Below, in pieces: positions 17,071-24,909 of a stretch of 35,331 nt of DNA. Below the pieces are notes generated by a model. The model saw nothing but the letters and a program-made list of their open reading frames with translations, was not told where the DNA came from and did not search any database. A program made the position numbers and the translations under genes. The DNA lies in assembly GCF_002050515.1 (NCBI RefSeq), contig NZ_LTAY01000038.1, forward strand, positions 1 to 35,331. The letters run 5' to 3'. Numbering within the stretch: the first letter of the stretch is position 1; every line of letters starts with the position of its first letter. The DNA comes from Clostridium thermobutyricum DSM 4928 (GTDB lineage Bacteria > Bacillota > Clostridia > Clostridiales > Clostridiaceae).

Positions 17071-18320
17071 CAACTTTCTAAATACAAATAAATAGAAAAA
17101 AGTAACTGACTTATTTCAATGCCATTGTCTAATGTAATTCCTGTTAATTCCTTAGCTTTGTTTATGCGATAAAATAATGTATTTCGATGAATATTTAAGT
17201 GTTTTGCTGCTTCATTAGGATGATTTAGATGTTCCAGATACGCCAATAAAGTATTAATTAAATCTAAATGATGTTCCTTATCATAATCAGCCAAAATCAT
17301 AATAGTAGGATGAATGAAATCCAGTAGTGAATATTTTTCCTTCATTAAGTTTGTTAAAATGTCTATTCGAATATCTTCAAAACTTGCTAATTTTAAATCT
17401 TTCTGCCTTGCTACCCTTAAAGATTCTATTGCCTGATAATAAAATCTACTACATTCACAAAATAAATTAAATTTCATACTTAATCCAGCTTTTAAATTAT
17501 AAGTACTCAAAAAATCATAGAATTTATCTGTTTTATTTATAAATAAATCATTGTATAAAGATGGAGTAATAAATGCAACAATATTTGATTTATAAAAAAT
17601 ACAGTTATCTAATGGAATGTAATACTTTAAATAGTTTGCAATTGGACCTGCTTTTCTATCTAAAGTTTCTTTTAAAGAGTCAGAAATGACCAAAATACGA
17701 AAGCTTTCTTCTCTGCTCCATTCTATATAATGCAATTTTTGCCTAATATCTGCTTCTGACATTTGTGTTCCTTTAAGAAGGTTACTAAGAATATAGTTTG
17801 GAATAATATTTTGTTCAATATTAAAGGTATTATCCTTTTGTAATTCAATAGAAAGCAATTGGCTAATCTTTTCAATAAGCAAAAAATCTAGTTTTCTAAA
17901 TTTTGTACCAGCTTCATAGACAGCAAGCTGAGCAATTTGAATATTGTTAATTTTAATTACTGCCACCATAGTTCCTTCTGCTGAAGTATCTTTATCAAAA
18001 TAGCTTGGTAAAGCTTGTTCACGTGCTTTCTTTGAAACCTGGAAATTATGAAGATACTGTAATGTTTCATCTTCAAGAAAAAAGTTTTCATTATCATATG
18101 TAACAAAGGAAATAATATTCTCTGCACGAGAAGATTTGGCCAATACTTTATATCCCATATCATGCAATACCACTGGATGATTAATTAATTCCTGAATTTT
18201 ATCAATTAAATACTGAAGTCCAAAATTCTTACAAAAATCATCTACAAATGACTGAAGTGTTAAGGCTAATTCTAATTCAAAATCTTTTGTAGATTCACTT
18301 TCTTCTTCCTGTCTGTACAT
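17070..18320 (-). CDS. PucR/CdaR-type transcriptional regulator
   Basis: This regulator ends with the PucR helix-turn-helix: LLAYLEHLNHPNEAAKHLNIHRNTLFYRINKAKELTG at about residues 355-395 of the protein, followed by a short helical tail. The upstream 350 residues contain a GAF-like sensor segment (VVLHDMGYKVLAKSS, TMVAVIKINNIQIAQLAVYE) and a degenerate GGDEF-like segment (FRILVISDS, LKAGLSMKFNLFCE). The frame is open to a TTG at 18356, but AAAGGAG sits 8 nt before ATG 18320; that start (416 residues) leaves the palindrome at 18338-18359 in the leader, where a regulator could act. Arginine codons include CGC and CGA, rare in the surrounding genes. It probably controls the divergent pair to its right. 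Confidence 0.88.
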   Translation of the reverse strand: MYRQEEESESTKDFELELALTLQSFVDDFCKNFGLQYLIDKIQELINHPVVLHDMGYKVLAKSSRAENIISFVTYDNENFFLEDETLQYLHNFQVSKKAREQALPSYFDKDTSAEGTMVAVIKINNIQIAQLAVYEAGTKFRKLDFLLIEKISQLLSIELQKDNTFNIEQNIIPNYILSNLLKGTQMSEADIRQKLHYIEWSREESFRILVISDSLKETLDRKAGPIANYLKYYIPLDNCIFYKSNIVAFITPSLYNDLFINKTDKFYDFLSTYNLKAGLSMKFNLFCECSRFYYQAIESLRVARQKDLKLASFEDIRIDILTNLMKEKYSLLDFIHPTIMILADYDKEHHLDLINTLLAYLEHLNHPNEAAKHLNIHRNTLFYRINKAKELTGITLDNGIEISQLLFSIYLYLES

Positions 18321-18337
18321 ATACACATCTCCTTTAG

Positions 18338-18359
18338 CTTTTGTACTATAGTACAAAAG
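18338..18359. promoter_or_regulatory. Perfect 22-bp palindrome, likely operator
   Basis: The arm CTTTTGTACTA is followed directly by its reverse complement, giving 22 bp of perfect dyad symmetry in the intergenic space between the regulator and the NTF2-like gene, 18 bp before the regulator's chosen start. Its position suggests autoregulation or control of the divergent unit. Confidence 0.65.
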
Positions 18360-18397
18360 TTTATCATATTTTTCATATAAATTGAAATTTTAGAACA

Positions 18398-18426
18398 TTG
18401 TAAAGTGTTATTTAAAATTCTAAAAT
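18398..18426 (+). promoter_or_regulatory. Promoter of the NTF2-like/amidohydrolase unit
   Basis: TTGTAA and TAAAAT are separated by 17 bp, 54 bp before the start codon. The leader then holds two mutually exclusive small hairpins at 18447-18464 (CCAAG/CTTGG and AGCTGC/GCAGCT) just before AGGAGG. Confidence 0.5.
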
Positions 18427-18480
18427 ATAAATATAGAAAGCAAACACCAAGCTGCTTGGCAGCTATCTAGGAGGTAACAA

Positions 18481-19092
18481 ATGATATTAACAAGACCACA
18501 AAAAAATACTGAACAAGATATAAATTATATAGTAAGCATTAAACAATTATTAGAATTTGAACGTTTTTGTCGTGATAATGCTCTATGGGATGAAATGAAG
18601 AAATGTTATCTAGAAGATTCAAAAATCACAATTTCATGGTTTCAAGGAACAGGACATGAATTTGTAGAAGAATCTAAAAAAATGCTAGTACGTGCACCAC
18701 ATAAAATTTATAATACAGGTACTTGGATAAATGGAGATAAAGCAGTAGCTATAATGCTAACAACTATTCAATGTAAAACAGAAATAGATGGTTGTGAACT
18801 AGAATTACTATCAGATGCCAAGTTAGTATTTCGTGTTCAAAGAGTAGATGGTATGTGGTATATTGCAGCTATGGAAGCAATATATGAAAAAGATTCTCTT
18901 GTGCCAGTACTTCCAAATTGTAATTTTACACTTGATAAAAAAGAACTAGCAGGATATCGTGAAAGTTATGCATGTCTAGCTTGGTCTTTACAAAAACAAG
19001 GATATGAAATAAATAATAATTTACCTGGAATCGATAGACCAGATTTAGTAGAAAAACTCTACAAAGATGCAGATAAATGGCTTTGTGAATAA
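18481..19092 (+). CDS. NTF2-like (SnoaL/nuclear transport factor 2 fold) protein
   Basis: This 203-residue soluble protein has a cone-shaped NTF2-like core: the opening helix LEFERFCRDNALWDEMKKCYLEDSKI, then strands ISWFQGTGHEFVEESKKML, NTGTWINGDKAVAIMLTTIQC, LELLSDAKLVFRVQRVDGMWYIAAMEAIYEKD. The fold occurs in isomerases, dehydratases and ring hydroxylase subunits, so a catalytic role on a small molecule is likely but the reaction is unknown. The C-terminal 55 residues (YRESYACLAWSLQKQGY onward) are helical. AGGAGG precedes the ATG. It is 72 bp before the amidohydrolase gene. Five of eight Arg codons are CGT, against the AGA habit of neighbours, which suggests acquisition by transfer. Confidence 0.82.
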   Translation: MILTRPQKNTEQDINYIVSIKQLLEFERFCRDNALWDEMKKCYLEDSKITISWFQGTGHEFVEESKKMLVRAPHKIYNTGTWINGDKAVAIMLTTIQCKTEIDGCELELLSDAKLVFRVQRVDGMWYIAAMEAIYEKDSLVPVLPNCNFTLDKKELAGYRESYACLAWSLQKQGYEINNNLPGIDRPDLVEKLYKDADKWLCE

Positions 19093-19164
19093 AAATCAGT
19101 CTTGTATCTAATATTATTTTTATTAGTAAACATAGTTTTTTAATAAACATTAGGAGGAAGATGT

Positions 19165-20265
19165 ATGGGAACACTTATTAAAAATGTAAATGTATTTGAT
19201 GGAAAGAAATTTATTGGGGTTAAGGATATAGCTATTGAAGGAAATCGTATTGTCAGTGAGTTAACTTCTGATTCAGAAGTCATTGATGGAACTGGTAAAA
19301 CATTATTACCTGGATTTTGGGATTGCCATGTTCATGTATATGATCGTCCAGATTTTTTAAAAAAGTCTCGTCGTTATGGAAATACAACAATTCTAGATAT
19401 GGGATGCCGTATTCATGATACTATTGATAAAATGCGTTCTGCTGGGATAGTAAATATACTTTCTCCTTACTTTATTGCAGTAGCTCCTACAAGTTCTGCT
19501 ATCGAAAGTATGCAGTATCCTGAATTATGTCGTATGAAAACACCAGAAGATGGTGTGAAATTTGTACATCGTATGATTGAATGGGGTGCAGATTATATTA
19601 AGATTATTCTTGAAGAAGAATCTGGTGTAGGCCGTACTGCTGGAAGTGACTTCCCAATAGAAATAGGTAAGGCAATTGTTGATGAAGCTCATAAGTTTGA
19701 TTTAAAAGTAATTGCCCATGCTGTAACTGTATCATCATGGAGAAAAGGTATTGCTTTTGGAGTAGATATTCTTACTCATATGCCAATGAGTGAAGAAATA
19801 CCTGATGATGTTGTAGAAGCTATAGTTCGTCAAGGAATCACACTTACACCAACTATTACTATGATGGATGCTATTGCAACAAATATTCATAAGAAAGTAC
19901 CACAAGCTCCTGTTAGCAAGAAAATTGCAGAAGAAAACCTTAAGAAATTAATAAAAGCCGGTGCAGAAATTCTAGTTAGTACAGATGCTAATGAAGATGA
20001 TCCTTGCCCACCAGCAAGTGTAGAATATGGCTTAGGCCTTTTAAATGAAATGGAAAACATAAAGGAATGCGGTATGAGCAATACTGAAGTTCTTATGTGT
20101 GCAACAAGTAAACCTTCAGAATATTTCGGTCAACCTGAACGTGGTATTATTACTCCTGGTAAGATTGCTGATCTTGTACTTGTGAATGGAAACCCTGAAG
20201 CAAATCTAGCTGATATTTATAATATAGATAGAGTTTTAGTTGGAGGACAACAATTCAAATATTAA
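19165..20265 (+). CDS. Metal-dependent amidohydrolase (imidazolonepropionase/prolidase-like branch)
   Basis: This 366-residue cytoplasmic hydrolase has the amidohydrolase metal centre in order: HVH at residues 55 and 57 in LLPGFWDCHVHVYD, Lys146 in GADYIKI (likely carboxylated bridge), His185 in VIAHAVT, His205 in ILTHMPMS, and Asp274 in VSTDANEDD. The closing GKIADLVLVNGNPEANL strand of the flanking beta sandwich is also present. This layout is that of the COG1228-like group, which includes imidazolonepropionase and Xaa-Pro or Xaa-Arg dipeptidases; the substrate here is not known. RBS AGGAGG. Eleven of thirteen Arg codons are CGT, unlike the hexuronate genes. It is cotranscribed with the NTF2-like gene and ends at a terminator. 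Confidence 0.88.
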   Translation: MGTLIKNVNVFDGKKFIGVKDIAIEGNRIVSELTSDSEVIDGTGKTLLPGFWDCHVHVYDRPDFLKKSRRYGNTTILDMGCRIHDTIDKMRSAGIVNILSPYFIAVAPTSSAIESMQYPELCRMKTPEDGVKFVHRMIEWGADYIKIILEEESGVGRTAGSDFPIEIGKAIVDEAHKFDLKVIAHAVTVSSWRKGIAFGVDILTHMPMSEEIPDDVVEAIVRQGITLTPTITMMDAIATNIHKKVPQAPVSKKIAEENLKKLIKAGAEILVSTDANEDDPCPPASVEYGLGLLNEMENIKECGMSNTEVLMCATSKPSEYFGQPERGIITPGKIADLVLVNGNPEANLADIYNIDRVLVGGQQFKY

Positions 20266-20388
20266 TGCTTTCTTTAATATATTCAAACTATAAAATATAA
20301 TAATTCAGTCATGATATAGTACAGTTTTATTTTATATTTTATAATAAGCTGTCTATTTAAATGATATTTTTAAAATAGATATAGTTTA

Positions 20389-20420
20389 AAAGCCTTTTGC
20401 AGATTATTTCGAAAGGCTTT
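20389..20420 (+). terminator. Terminator of the amidohydrolase unit
   Basis: A 9-bp stem AAAGCCTTT/AAAGGCTTT with a 14-nt loop is followed by ATCTTTATTT, 124 bp after the amidohydrolase stop. Confidence 0.65.
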
Positions 20421-20747
20421 ATCTTTATTTAGGTATAGAAAATATGATTTGAAAATACTAAACTTAAATTATATCAATACTTTGTAACGCATCTGACAAA
20501 TTAATACATTACTACATAAAATAGTATCAATCTCTATTTTCAAAAAATGCTGGTGTGCAATGTATACATAGTGTTTTTCATAGAATTGCTTACTAATCAA
20601 ACTACTCAAACACTTTATTTTAAAATATAATATCAAGCTGATATTATTCAATTTTAGTCTTATCTTACAGATAATACAAGCTCATAAACTTCCCTAAGTT
20701 TTGCATTTGTTTTCATGCTGGATTGTCAATACTTTTTAATACATTTT
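20421..20747. other. Degenerate intergenic DNA
   Basis: This lies between the amidohydrolase terminator and the transposase remnant. Short open frames occur (one of 60 codons on the minus strand) but none has an RBS or a recognisable product. The part next to 20748 is probably the tail of the decayed IS3 element, though no terminal inverted repeat is clear. Confidence 0.45.
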
Positions 20748-20960
20748 TTATTTGTTCATATTTGCAAGTCTATCCTCAACTGGAGTCATGTAGTTTAAAG
20801 AACTGTGAATGCGTTTATTGTTGTACCACAATACATAACTTCTAAGTTCTAACTTAAGTTCCTCTAAATTATTAAAAATTCTATTGAATGCAAATTCTGT
20901 TTTTATTATTTTATATCCAGCTTCCGCCACAGCGTTGTCATAAGGACAGACCTTTTTACT
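20748..20960 (-). pseudogene. IS3-family transposase, C-terminal remnant
   Basis: The last 70 residues of the open frame are the end of an IS3-type DDE integrase domain: SKKVCPYDNAVAEAGYK (the Asn-Ala and the catalytic Glu of the third DDE residue), then IKTEFAF, the helix LEELKLELRSYVLWYNNKRIH, SSLNYMTPVE. The two catalytic Asp residues and the whole N-terminal and OrfA part are missing, so it is inactive. It is fused in frame to unrelated upstream sequence, which points to a deletion or an insertion followed by decay. No terminal inverted repeats could be recognised. Confidence 0.85.
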
Positions 20961-21339
20961 TAAAGATTTTAATTCTGTTTCAAATGTACTTGGTAAAACA
21001 CCAGTACGACATGCAACTCTTAATTTCAATCTCGATATATCAACTTCTTTAAAATTTTCAATCAAAATCTCTGCTAAAGTCCCTACTTGTAGTAATCCTT
21101 CATTTAAACTATCTAAAAATAAATAAAGATCGTATTCCCCATTCATCCAGTTAATAAAAATATCATTTTTAAAAATTAAATTATCTAGTCTTGTATCACT
21201 ACTTACACTCCTTAAATCAACATTCATAATATTTTTTTCTTCTAATTTATTTTTATCTCTCCACCTCATGAGCCATAACTGTTGATTTTCCTAAACCAGC
21301 ATCACCTAATAATATCAAGCACCCCTTATTACATAATCA
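20961..21339 (-). pseudogene. Remnant of a STAND-type (NACHT/Avs-like) NTPase
   Basis: Reading from 21339 toward 20961, one frame gives NKGCLILLGDAGLGKSTVMAHEVER then stop. GDAGLGKST is a Walker A P-loop. Removing a single T at about 21255 joins this to the next frame (KNKLEEKNIMNVDLRS...), which continues to LYLFLDSLNEG, a Walker B, and ISRLKLRVACRTGVLP, the sensor-type strand. This order and the LFLDS-x-[DN]-E plus RLxLRxACRT pattern are typical of prokaryotic STAND ATPases, many of which act in phage defence. An in-frame TGA stops the reading upstream of the P-loop, and the sensor repeats are gone, replaced by the IS3 piece. It is therefore a dead fragment. Confidence 0.75.
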
Positions 21340-21542
21340 CATTTCTATTACCTCTATTTATTAATACTAAAACGTAATTTATTCTTAGAGAAAAACATCT
21401 ACTTTCCAAATGATATTTTCCTTTTTTACTTAACTTTAATTCACTCTATCCCTCCACCAAATATGTGATATTACATATGTAAATTCATTTTAACACATAT
21501 ATTCCATATTTATTTGACTGGTTACGCTACCACGTAATAATA
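21340..21542. other. Spacer between the NTPase remnant and the tmRNA terminator
   Basis: AT-rich sequence without a recognisable gene; probably further decayed accessory DNA. I found no duplicate of the tmRNA 3' end that would mark an attachment site. Confidence 0.4.
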
Positions 21543-21600
21543 AAAAAAAACCACGACTATGTATAACTTATATACTACATTATACATAGTCGTGGTTTTT
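21543..21600 (-). terminator. Terminator of ssrA
   Basis: A long perfect stem (AAAAACCACGACTATGTATA and complement, about 20 bp, loop of about 14 nt) flanked by A and T runs begins directly after the tmRNA 3' end. Confidence 0.88.
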
Positions 21601-21601
21601 A

Positions 21602-21964
21602 TGGTGGAGATGACGGGTGTCGAACCCGTGTCCGAAAGTAGATCCGTCTAGCTTTCTACGAGCGTAGTCTATAATTTAAGTTTCGCTCATGGTGACATGT
21701 ATAGACACACGTACCATTCGCTAGCTTCATAAATTCCGTTCTTAGCTCAAAGCTTTGCTAAGCTCGGTTCCCCACTTTTAAAATGACACCAGGATCTTAG
21801 ACCGTGGGCAATCTAAGGCTGATGAGCAGCGTTTATTAAGCTGCTAATGCAAAATTATTGTCTTCTGCGTTTATCTTTAATGCATACTTTATTAACGAGG
21901 CACCATGCTTCCCTCGGCCCGCTTACCAAACCTCACTTACCCCCGTCGAAGCCAAAACATCCCC
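21602..21964 (-). ncRNA. ssrA: tmRNA (transfer-messenger RNA)
   Basis: This RNA rescues stalled ribosomes and tags the stuck peptide for proteolysis. The 5' end GGGGATGTTTTGGCTTCGAC and the 3' end GGGTTCGACACCCGTCATC...CCA (encoded CCA, T-arm with GTTCGA) form the alanine-tRNA-like domain. The mRNA-like part near 21850 encodes the tag AEDNNFALAA followed by TAA TAA, if the resume codon is the GCA at its start; the C-terminal ALAA is the protease-recognised end. The GC-richer pseudoknot regions lie between. A strong promoter lies 46 bp upstream of the 5' end and a strong terminator follows. Its protein partner smpB is about 6 kb away on the same strand. Confidence 0.97.
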
Positions 21965-22009
21965 AAGTTATAAGTTTAGTTTATAAACGCTATTCAATTT
22001 TGTATCCTA

Positions 22010-22038
22010 AGTATATAATATGTTTTTCCTATTGTCAA
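22010..22038 (-). promoter_or_regulatory. Sigma-A promoter of ssrA
   Basis: TTGACA (consensus) and TATACT are separated by 17 bp, placing the start about 38 nt before the mature tmRNA 5' end, as expected for a precursor trimmed by RNase P. Confidence 0.85.
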
Positions 22039-22072
22039 CTTATCTAATAGCTTTTATCCTCTCATTTCTTAC

Positions 22073-22267
22073 CTATTTACTTCCTTTTTTAAGTTTTTCT
22101 TGATATAAAGCTTCATAGTAATACCCTAAGCATCCACATAGTGGTATAAAAACCACAAGATTATTAAATGTAAATCCAAGCATTATTCCTGCTACAAATC
22201 CAAATACAACATAATTTTTAAATAATACTCTTATTAATCTTTTTATTTCATTTATCCAAACTCCCAT
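22073..22267 (-). CDS. Small membrane protein (64 residues)
   Basis: I do not recognise this protein. A short basic N-terminus (MGVWINEIKRLIRVLF) is followed by two hydrophobic segments (VVFGFVAGIMLGFTF and LVVFIPLCGCLGYYY) and a lysine-rich tail (QEKLKKGSK). GGGGGA lies 12 nt before the ATG, rather far but usable. It ends just before the ssrA promoter. It is probably a real two-helix membrane peptide of unknown role. Confidence 0.55.
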   Translation of the reverse strand: MGVWINEIKRLIRVLFKNYVVFGFVAGIMLGFTFNNLVVFIPLCGCLGYYYEALYQEKLKKGSK

Positions 22268-22400
22268 ATTTAATTCTATTCCCCCATTTTATAATTTATA
22301 TTGTTAAATCATATAAATTAAGTAATTGCTTTTTCTTTATATAATAATCTTTATTTTTATAATATTATAAAGCTTCTTAGATCTAATTATAAACTCCTAT

Positions 22401-22452
22401 ATTTTATTATATAATCTATTTTTTATTATATAATCTATTTTTTATTATATGA
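22401..22452. repeat. Short AT-rich tandem repeat
   Basis: A unit of about 21 bp (TTATTATATAATCTATTTTTT) is repeated about 2.5 times in the gap between the amidase gene and the small membrane protein. No function is evident. Confidence 0.6.
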
Positions 22453-22500
22453 ATTAAGATTAATTATTTAACTTTAAATATGTTTTTATTTTAAATTAAT

Positions 22501-22542
22501 CCCTTAGAAATTTTAAGTATTTTAAACTTTTAATTCTAAGGG
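22501..22542 (-). terminator. Probable terminator of the amidase gene
   Basis: CCCTTAGAA and TTCTAAGGG form a 9-bp stem with a partly paired 24-nt AT-rich interior, 12 bp after the stop codon. The U-tract is weak. Confidence 0.5.
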
Positions 22543-22553
22543 CATTCATATTT

Positions 22554-23700
22554 TTATAAACTTACATATTGAGCACTTACATATCCATAACCATATCCAT
22601 ATTCTATTTTATGCCATCCATTTGATGTTCCTAAAACTTTTACTTTAGAACCTTTCTTAAAAGCACCTATAACTAGTGAACTTGTTGTTGCTCTTTCTCT
22701 TACATTTAGAGAACTTGCAGTTACTGTCCCTGTTCTAACTGAACTTGTACTTGAATTTGAAGAACTTTCACTAGAAATTTTAACAAAATCAGCACTTATA
22801 TATCCATATCCATTTCCATGTTTTATTTTATGCCATCCATTTGATGTACTTATTATTTCAACTGAAGCTCCATTTCTTAAACTTCCTATTACACTATGTC
22901 CTGTTCCTGCTCCACTTCTTATATTTAATGAAGTTGCATTTACTATTCCTTTCTTAGTTGAAGTACTTGGAGCTTCTGGTGTAGATGGCTTATTTGGAGT
23001 TTCTGGATTTGATGGTGTTGTTTGTGAATCTACTTTTACATAATCAGCACTTACATATCCATATCCACTTCCATGTTTTATTTTATGCCATCCATTTGAT
23101 GTACTTACTATTTGTACTTTAGCACCTCTTTTTAAACTTCCTATTACACTATGTCCTGTTCCCGCTCCACTTCTTATATTTAATGAATCAGCTGTTACTG
23201 TTCCACTCTTAGTTGAATTATTTGGATTTTCTGGTGTACTTGGAGAAGTTGGATTTGAAGGTTGTGATGATTGTGAATCTACTTTTATATAATCAGCACT
23301 TACATACCCATAACCATTTCCATACTTTATTTTATGCCATCCATTTGATGTACTTATTATTTCAACTGAAGCTCCATTTCTAAGACTTCCTATAGTTGAA
23401 TAACTTGTTCCTGCCCCACTTCTTACATTTAATGATGTTGCATTTACAGTTCCTTTTTTAGTTGAAGTACTTGGAGTATTTGTTGATGGAGGTGTTTGAT
23501 TTTGTGAATTTATTTTAATATAGTCAGAACTTACATAACCATAACCATTTCCATATTTTATTTTATGCCATCCATTTGATGTACTTATTATTTCAACTGA
23601 AGCTCCATTTCTAAGACTTCCTATAGTTGAATAACTTGTCCCTGCTCCACTTCTTACATTTAATGAACTTGCTGTAACAACTCCTGTTTTAACTTCTCCT
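22554..23700 (-). repeat. Five tandem SH3-domain coding repeats
   Basis: The block encoding SNGWHKI recurs near 22612, 22831, 23086, 23336 and 23566, a period of 219-255 bp. The repeats are closely similar at DNA level, whereas linkers vary in length, so repeat number could change by recombination between them. Confidence 0.85.
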
Positions 23701-24695
23701 TCTGGAGTACTTGGTGTTTCAGGAATTACAGGCTTATCCCCACTTCCACTTAATTTTATATTATCTTTTAAATATTTTTCTATTCCATCTGCTAATGCTT
23801 TTGCTAATTTATTTTGATATTCTGAACTACCAAGCTTTGATGCTTCTTCTGGATTACTTATAAACCCTGCTTCAAAAAGTGATGATGGCATTGAACTTTC
23901 TCTTATAACTGCAAAATTAGCTGACTTTACTCCTCTATTTACTGCTCCTGTTTCCTTTATAGCATTTTCTTGAATATTACTACTTAAAGGTCTTTCAGAA
24001 GATTTATTTACATGATAATATGTTTCTATCCCTTTTGCACTAGCACCATTAAAAGAATTTATATGAGGAGACACAAACACATCAGCTCCATAAGCATTTC
24101 CCATTTGTGTTCTTTCCCCAAGAGAAAGATACACATCTGATTCTCTACTCATTTTAACTTCTATTCCTCTTGATTGTAGAATATTTTTTAGCTTTAATGA
24201 AATTTGTAGCGTTAATTCATCTTCAAGCAATCCATTTCCACTAGCACCATTATCTGACCCACCATGACCTGGATCTATAAAAACTTTATAATAATTTCTA
24301 TCTACCGAATTACTTCTAGATGTTCTAGAATAAACGGAATTACTAGGAACATAAACTTCTACTATGTGAACTTTATTTCCAATTTTATTACTTAAATAAA
24401 CAGTTCCTGTTTCTTTTGGTTTAGCAATACCATTTTCATTTATCTCTATAACATTATTGTTTGACATTTCCCATCCCTTATGTTTTGAAAGGTCTAAAGT
24501 TTCACCTTTTCTTAAGGATATTCCATTTTCAACAACTACTTCATCATTACTATATTTACTGATGACTGAAACAAATTCTTTTTCTAAATTTGAATCAGCA
24601 AATGCATCTATATTTCCACTAAAAGCTGTTCCAATTGAAACTGCAATAAAAAACATTGTAGCTTTAATAATATTATTTAACCTTTTTCTATTCAT
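22554..24695 (-). CDS. Secreted N-acetylmuramoyl-L-alanine amidase with five SH3 repeats
   Basis: This cell-wall hydrolase cuts the bond between muramic acid and the stem peptide. Order: signal peptide (RKRLNNIIKATMFFIAVSIGTAFSG, residues 3-27), a small domain of about 100 residues, an Amidase_3 catalytic domain from KVFIDPGHGG near 138 to about 312 with zinc ligands in DPGHGG, LLEDEL and SPHINSFNG and the catalytic Glu in SLFEAGFISN, then five bacterial SH3 domains to the end, joined by Pro/Ser/Thr/Asn linkers. The repeats share the SLNVRSGAGT, IGSL, STSNGWHKIK and GYGYVSADY blocks and probably bind peptidoglycan. Repeat four carries the same block with minor changes; repeat five is the most diverged. 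It is transcribed alone from a near-consensus promoter. Confidence 0.95.
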   Translation of the reverse strand: MNRKRLNNIIKATMFFIAVSIGTAFSGNIDAFADSNLEKEFVSVISKYSNDEVVVENGISLRKGETLDLSKHKGWEMSNNNVIEINENGIAKPKETGTVYLSNKIGNKVHIVEVYVPSNSVYSRTSRSNSVDRNYYKVFIDPGHGGSDNGASGNGLLEDELTLQISLKLKNILQSRGIEVKMSRESDVYLSLGERTQMGNAYGADVFVSPHINSFNGASAKGIETYYHVNKSSERPLSSNIQENAIKETGAVNRGVKSANFAVIRESSMPSSLFEAGFISNPEEASKLGSSEYQNKLAKALADGIEKYLKDNIKLSGSGDKPVIPETPSTPEGEVKTGVVTASSLNVRSGAGTSYSTIGSLRNGASVEIISTSNGWHKIKYGNGYGYVSSDYIKINSQNQTPPSTNTPSTSTKKGTVNATSLNVRSGAGTSYSTIGSLRNGASVEIISTSNGWHKIKYGNGYGYVSADYIKVDSQSSQPSNPTSPSTPENPNNSTKSGTVTADSLNIRSGAGTGHSVIGSLKRGAKVQIVSTSNGWHKIKHGSGYGYVSADYVKVDSQTTPSNPETPNKPSTPEAPSTSTKKGIVNATSLNIRSGAGTGHSVIGSLRNGASVEIISTSNGWHKIKHGNGYGYISADFVKISSESSSNSSTSSVRTGTVTASSLNVRERATTSSLVIGAFKKGSKVKVLGTSNGWHKIEYGYGYGYVSAQYVSL

Positions 24696-24755
24696 AAATA
24701 ATTTCCCCCATAAATCAAGCTATTAACCATTTTGTAATATTTTATTAATATTTTA

Positions 24756-24784
24756 ATTATAATTTAGTTCGACGGCGTTTTCAA
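24756..24784 (-). promoter_or_regulatory. Sigma-A promoter of the amidase gene
   Basis: TTGAAA and TATAAT are separated by 17 bp on the minus strand, about 60 bp before the start codon. Confidence 0.8.
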
Positions 24785-24863
24785 TAAATTTTGTAAATTA
24801 AGTTGTTTTTATCCACAAATTTAAAGATTAATCTCTATAATTTTAACCCTTAAATTTAAACAA

Positions 24864-24894
24864 AGAGAGTATTAGAATTTATATAATACTCTCT
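24864..24894 (-). terminator. Terminator of trpP
   Basis: A perfect 11-bp stem AGAGAGTATTA with its complement (9-nt loop) is followed on the minus strand by TTTGTTTAAATTT. Confidence 0.75.
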
Positions 24895-24909
24895 AAAATA
24901 TTTTATTCT

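Noticed and set aside
20469..20651. 60-codon open frame on the minus strand
   Set aside because: No RBS, no recognisable sequence, located in degenerate DNA between a terminator and a transposase remnant; treated as chance.
21601..21640. Attachment-site duplication of the ssrA 3' end
   Set aside because: The 3' end of the tmRNA gene is a common phage or island target, but no second copy of its terminal sequence was found in the window.
22401..22452. CRISPR-like repeat
   Set aside because: Only about 2.5 adjacent AT-rich copies without spacers; a simple tandem repeat.
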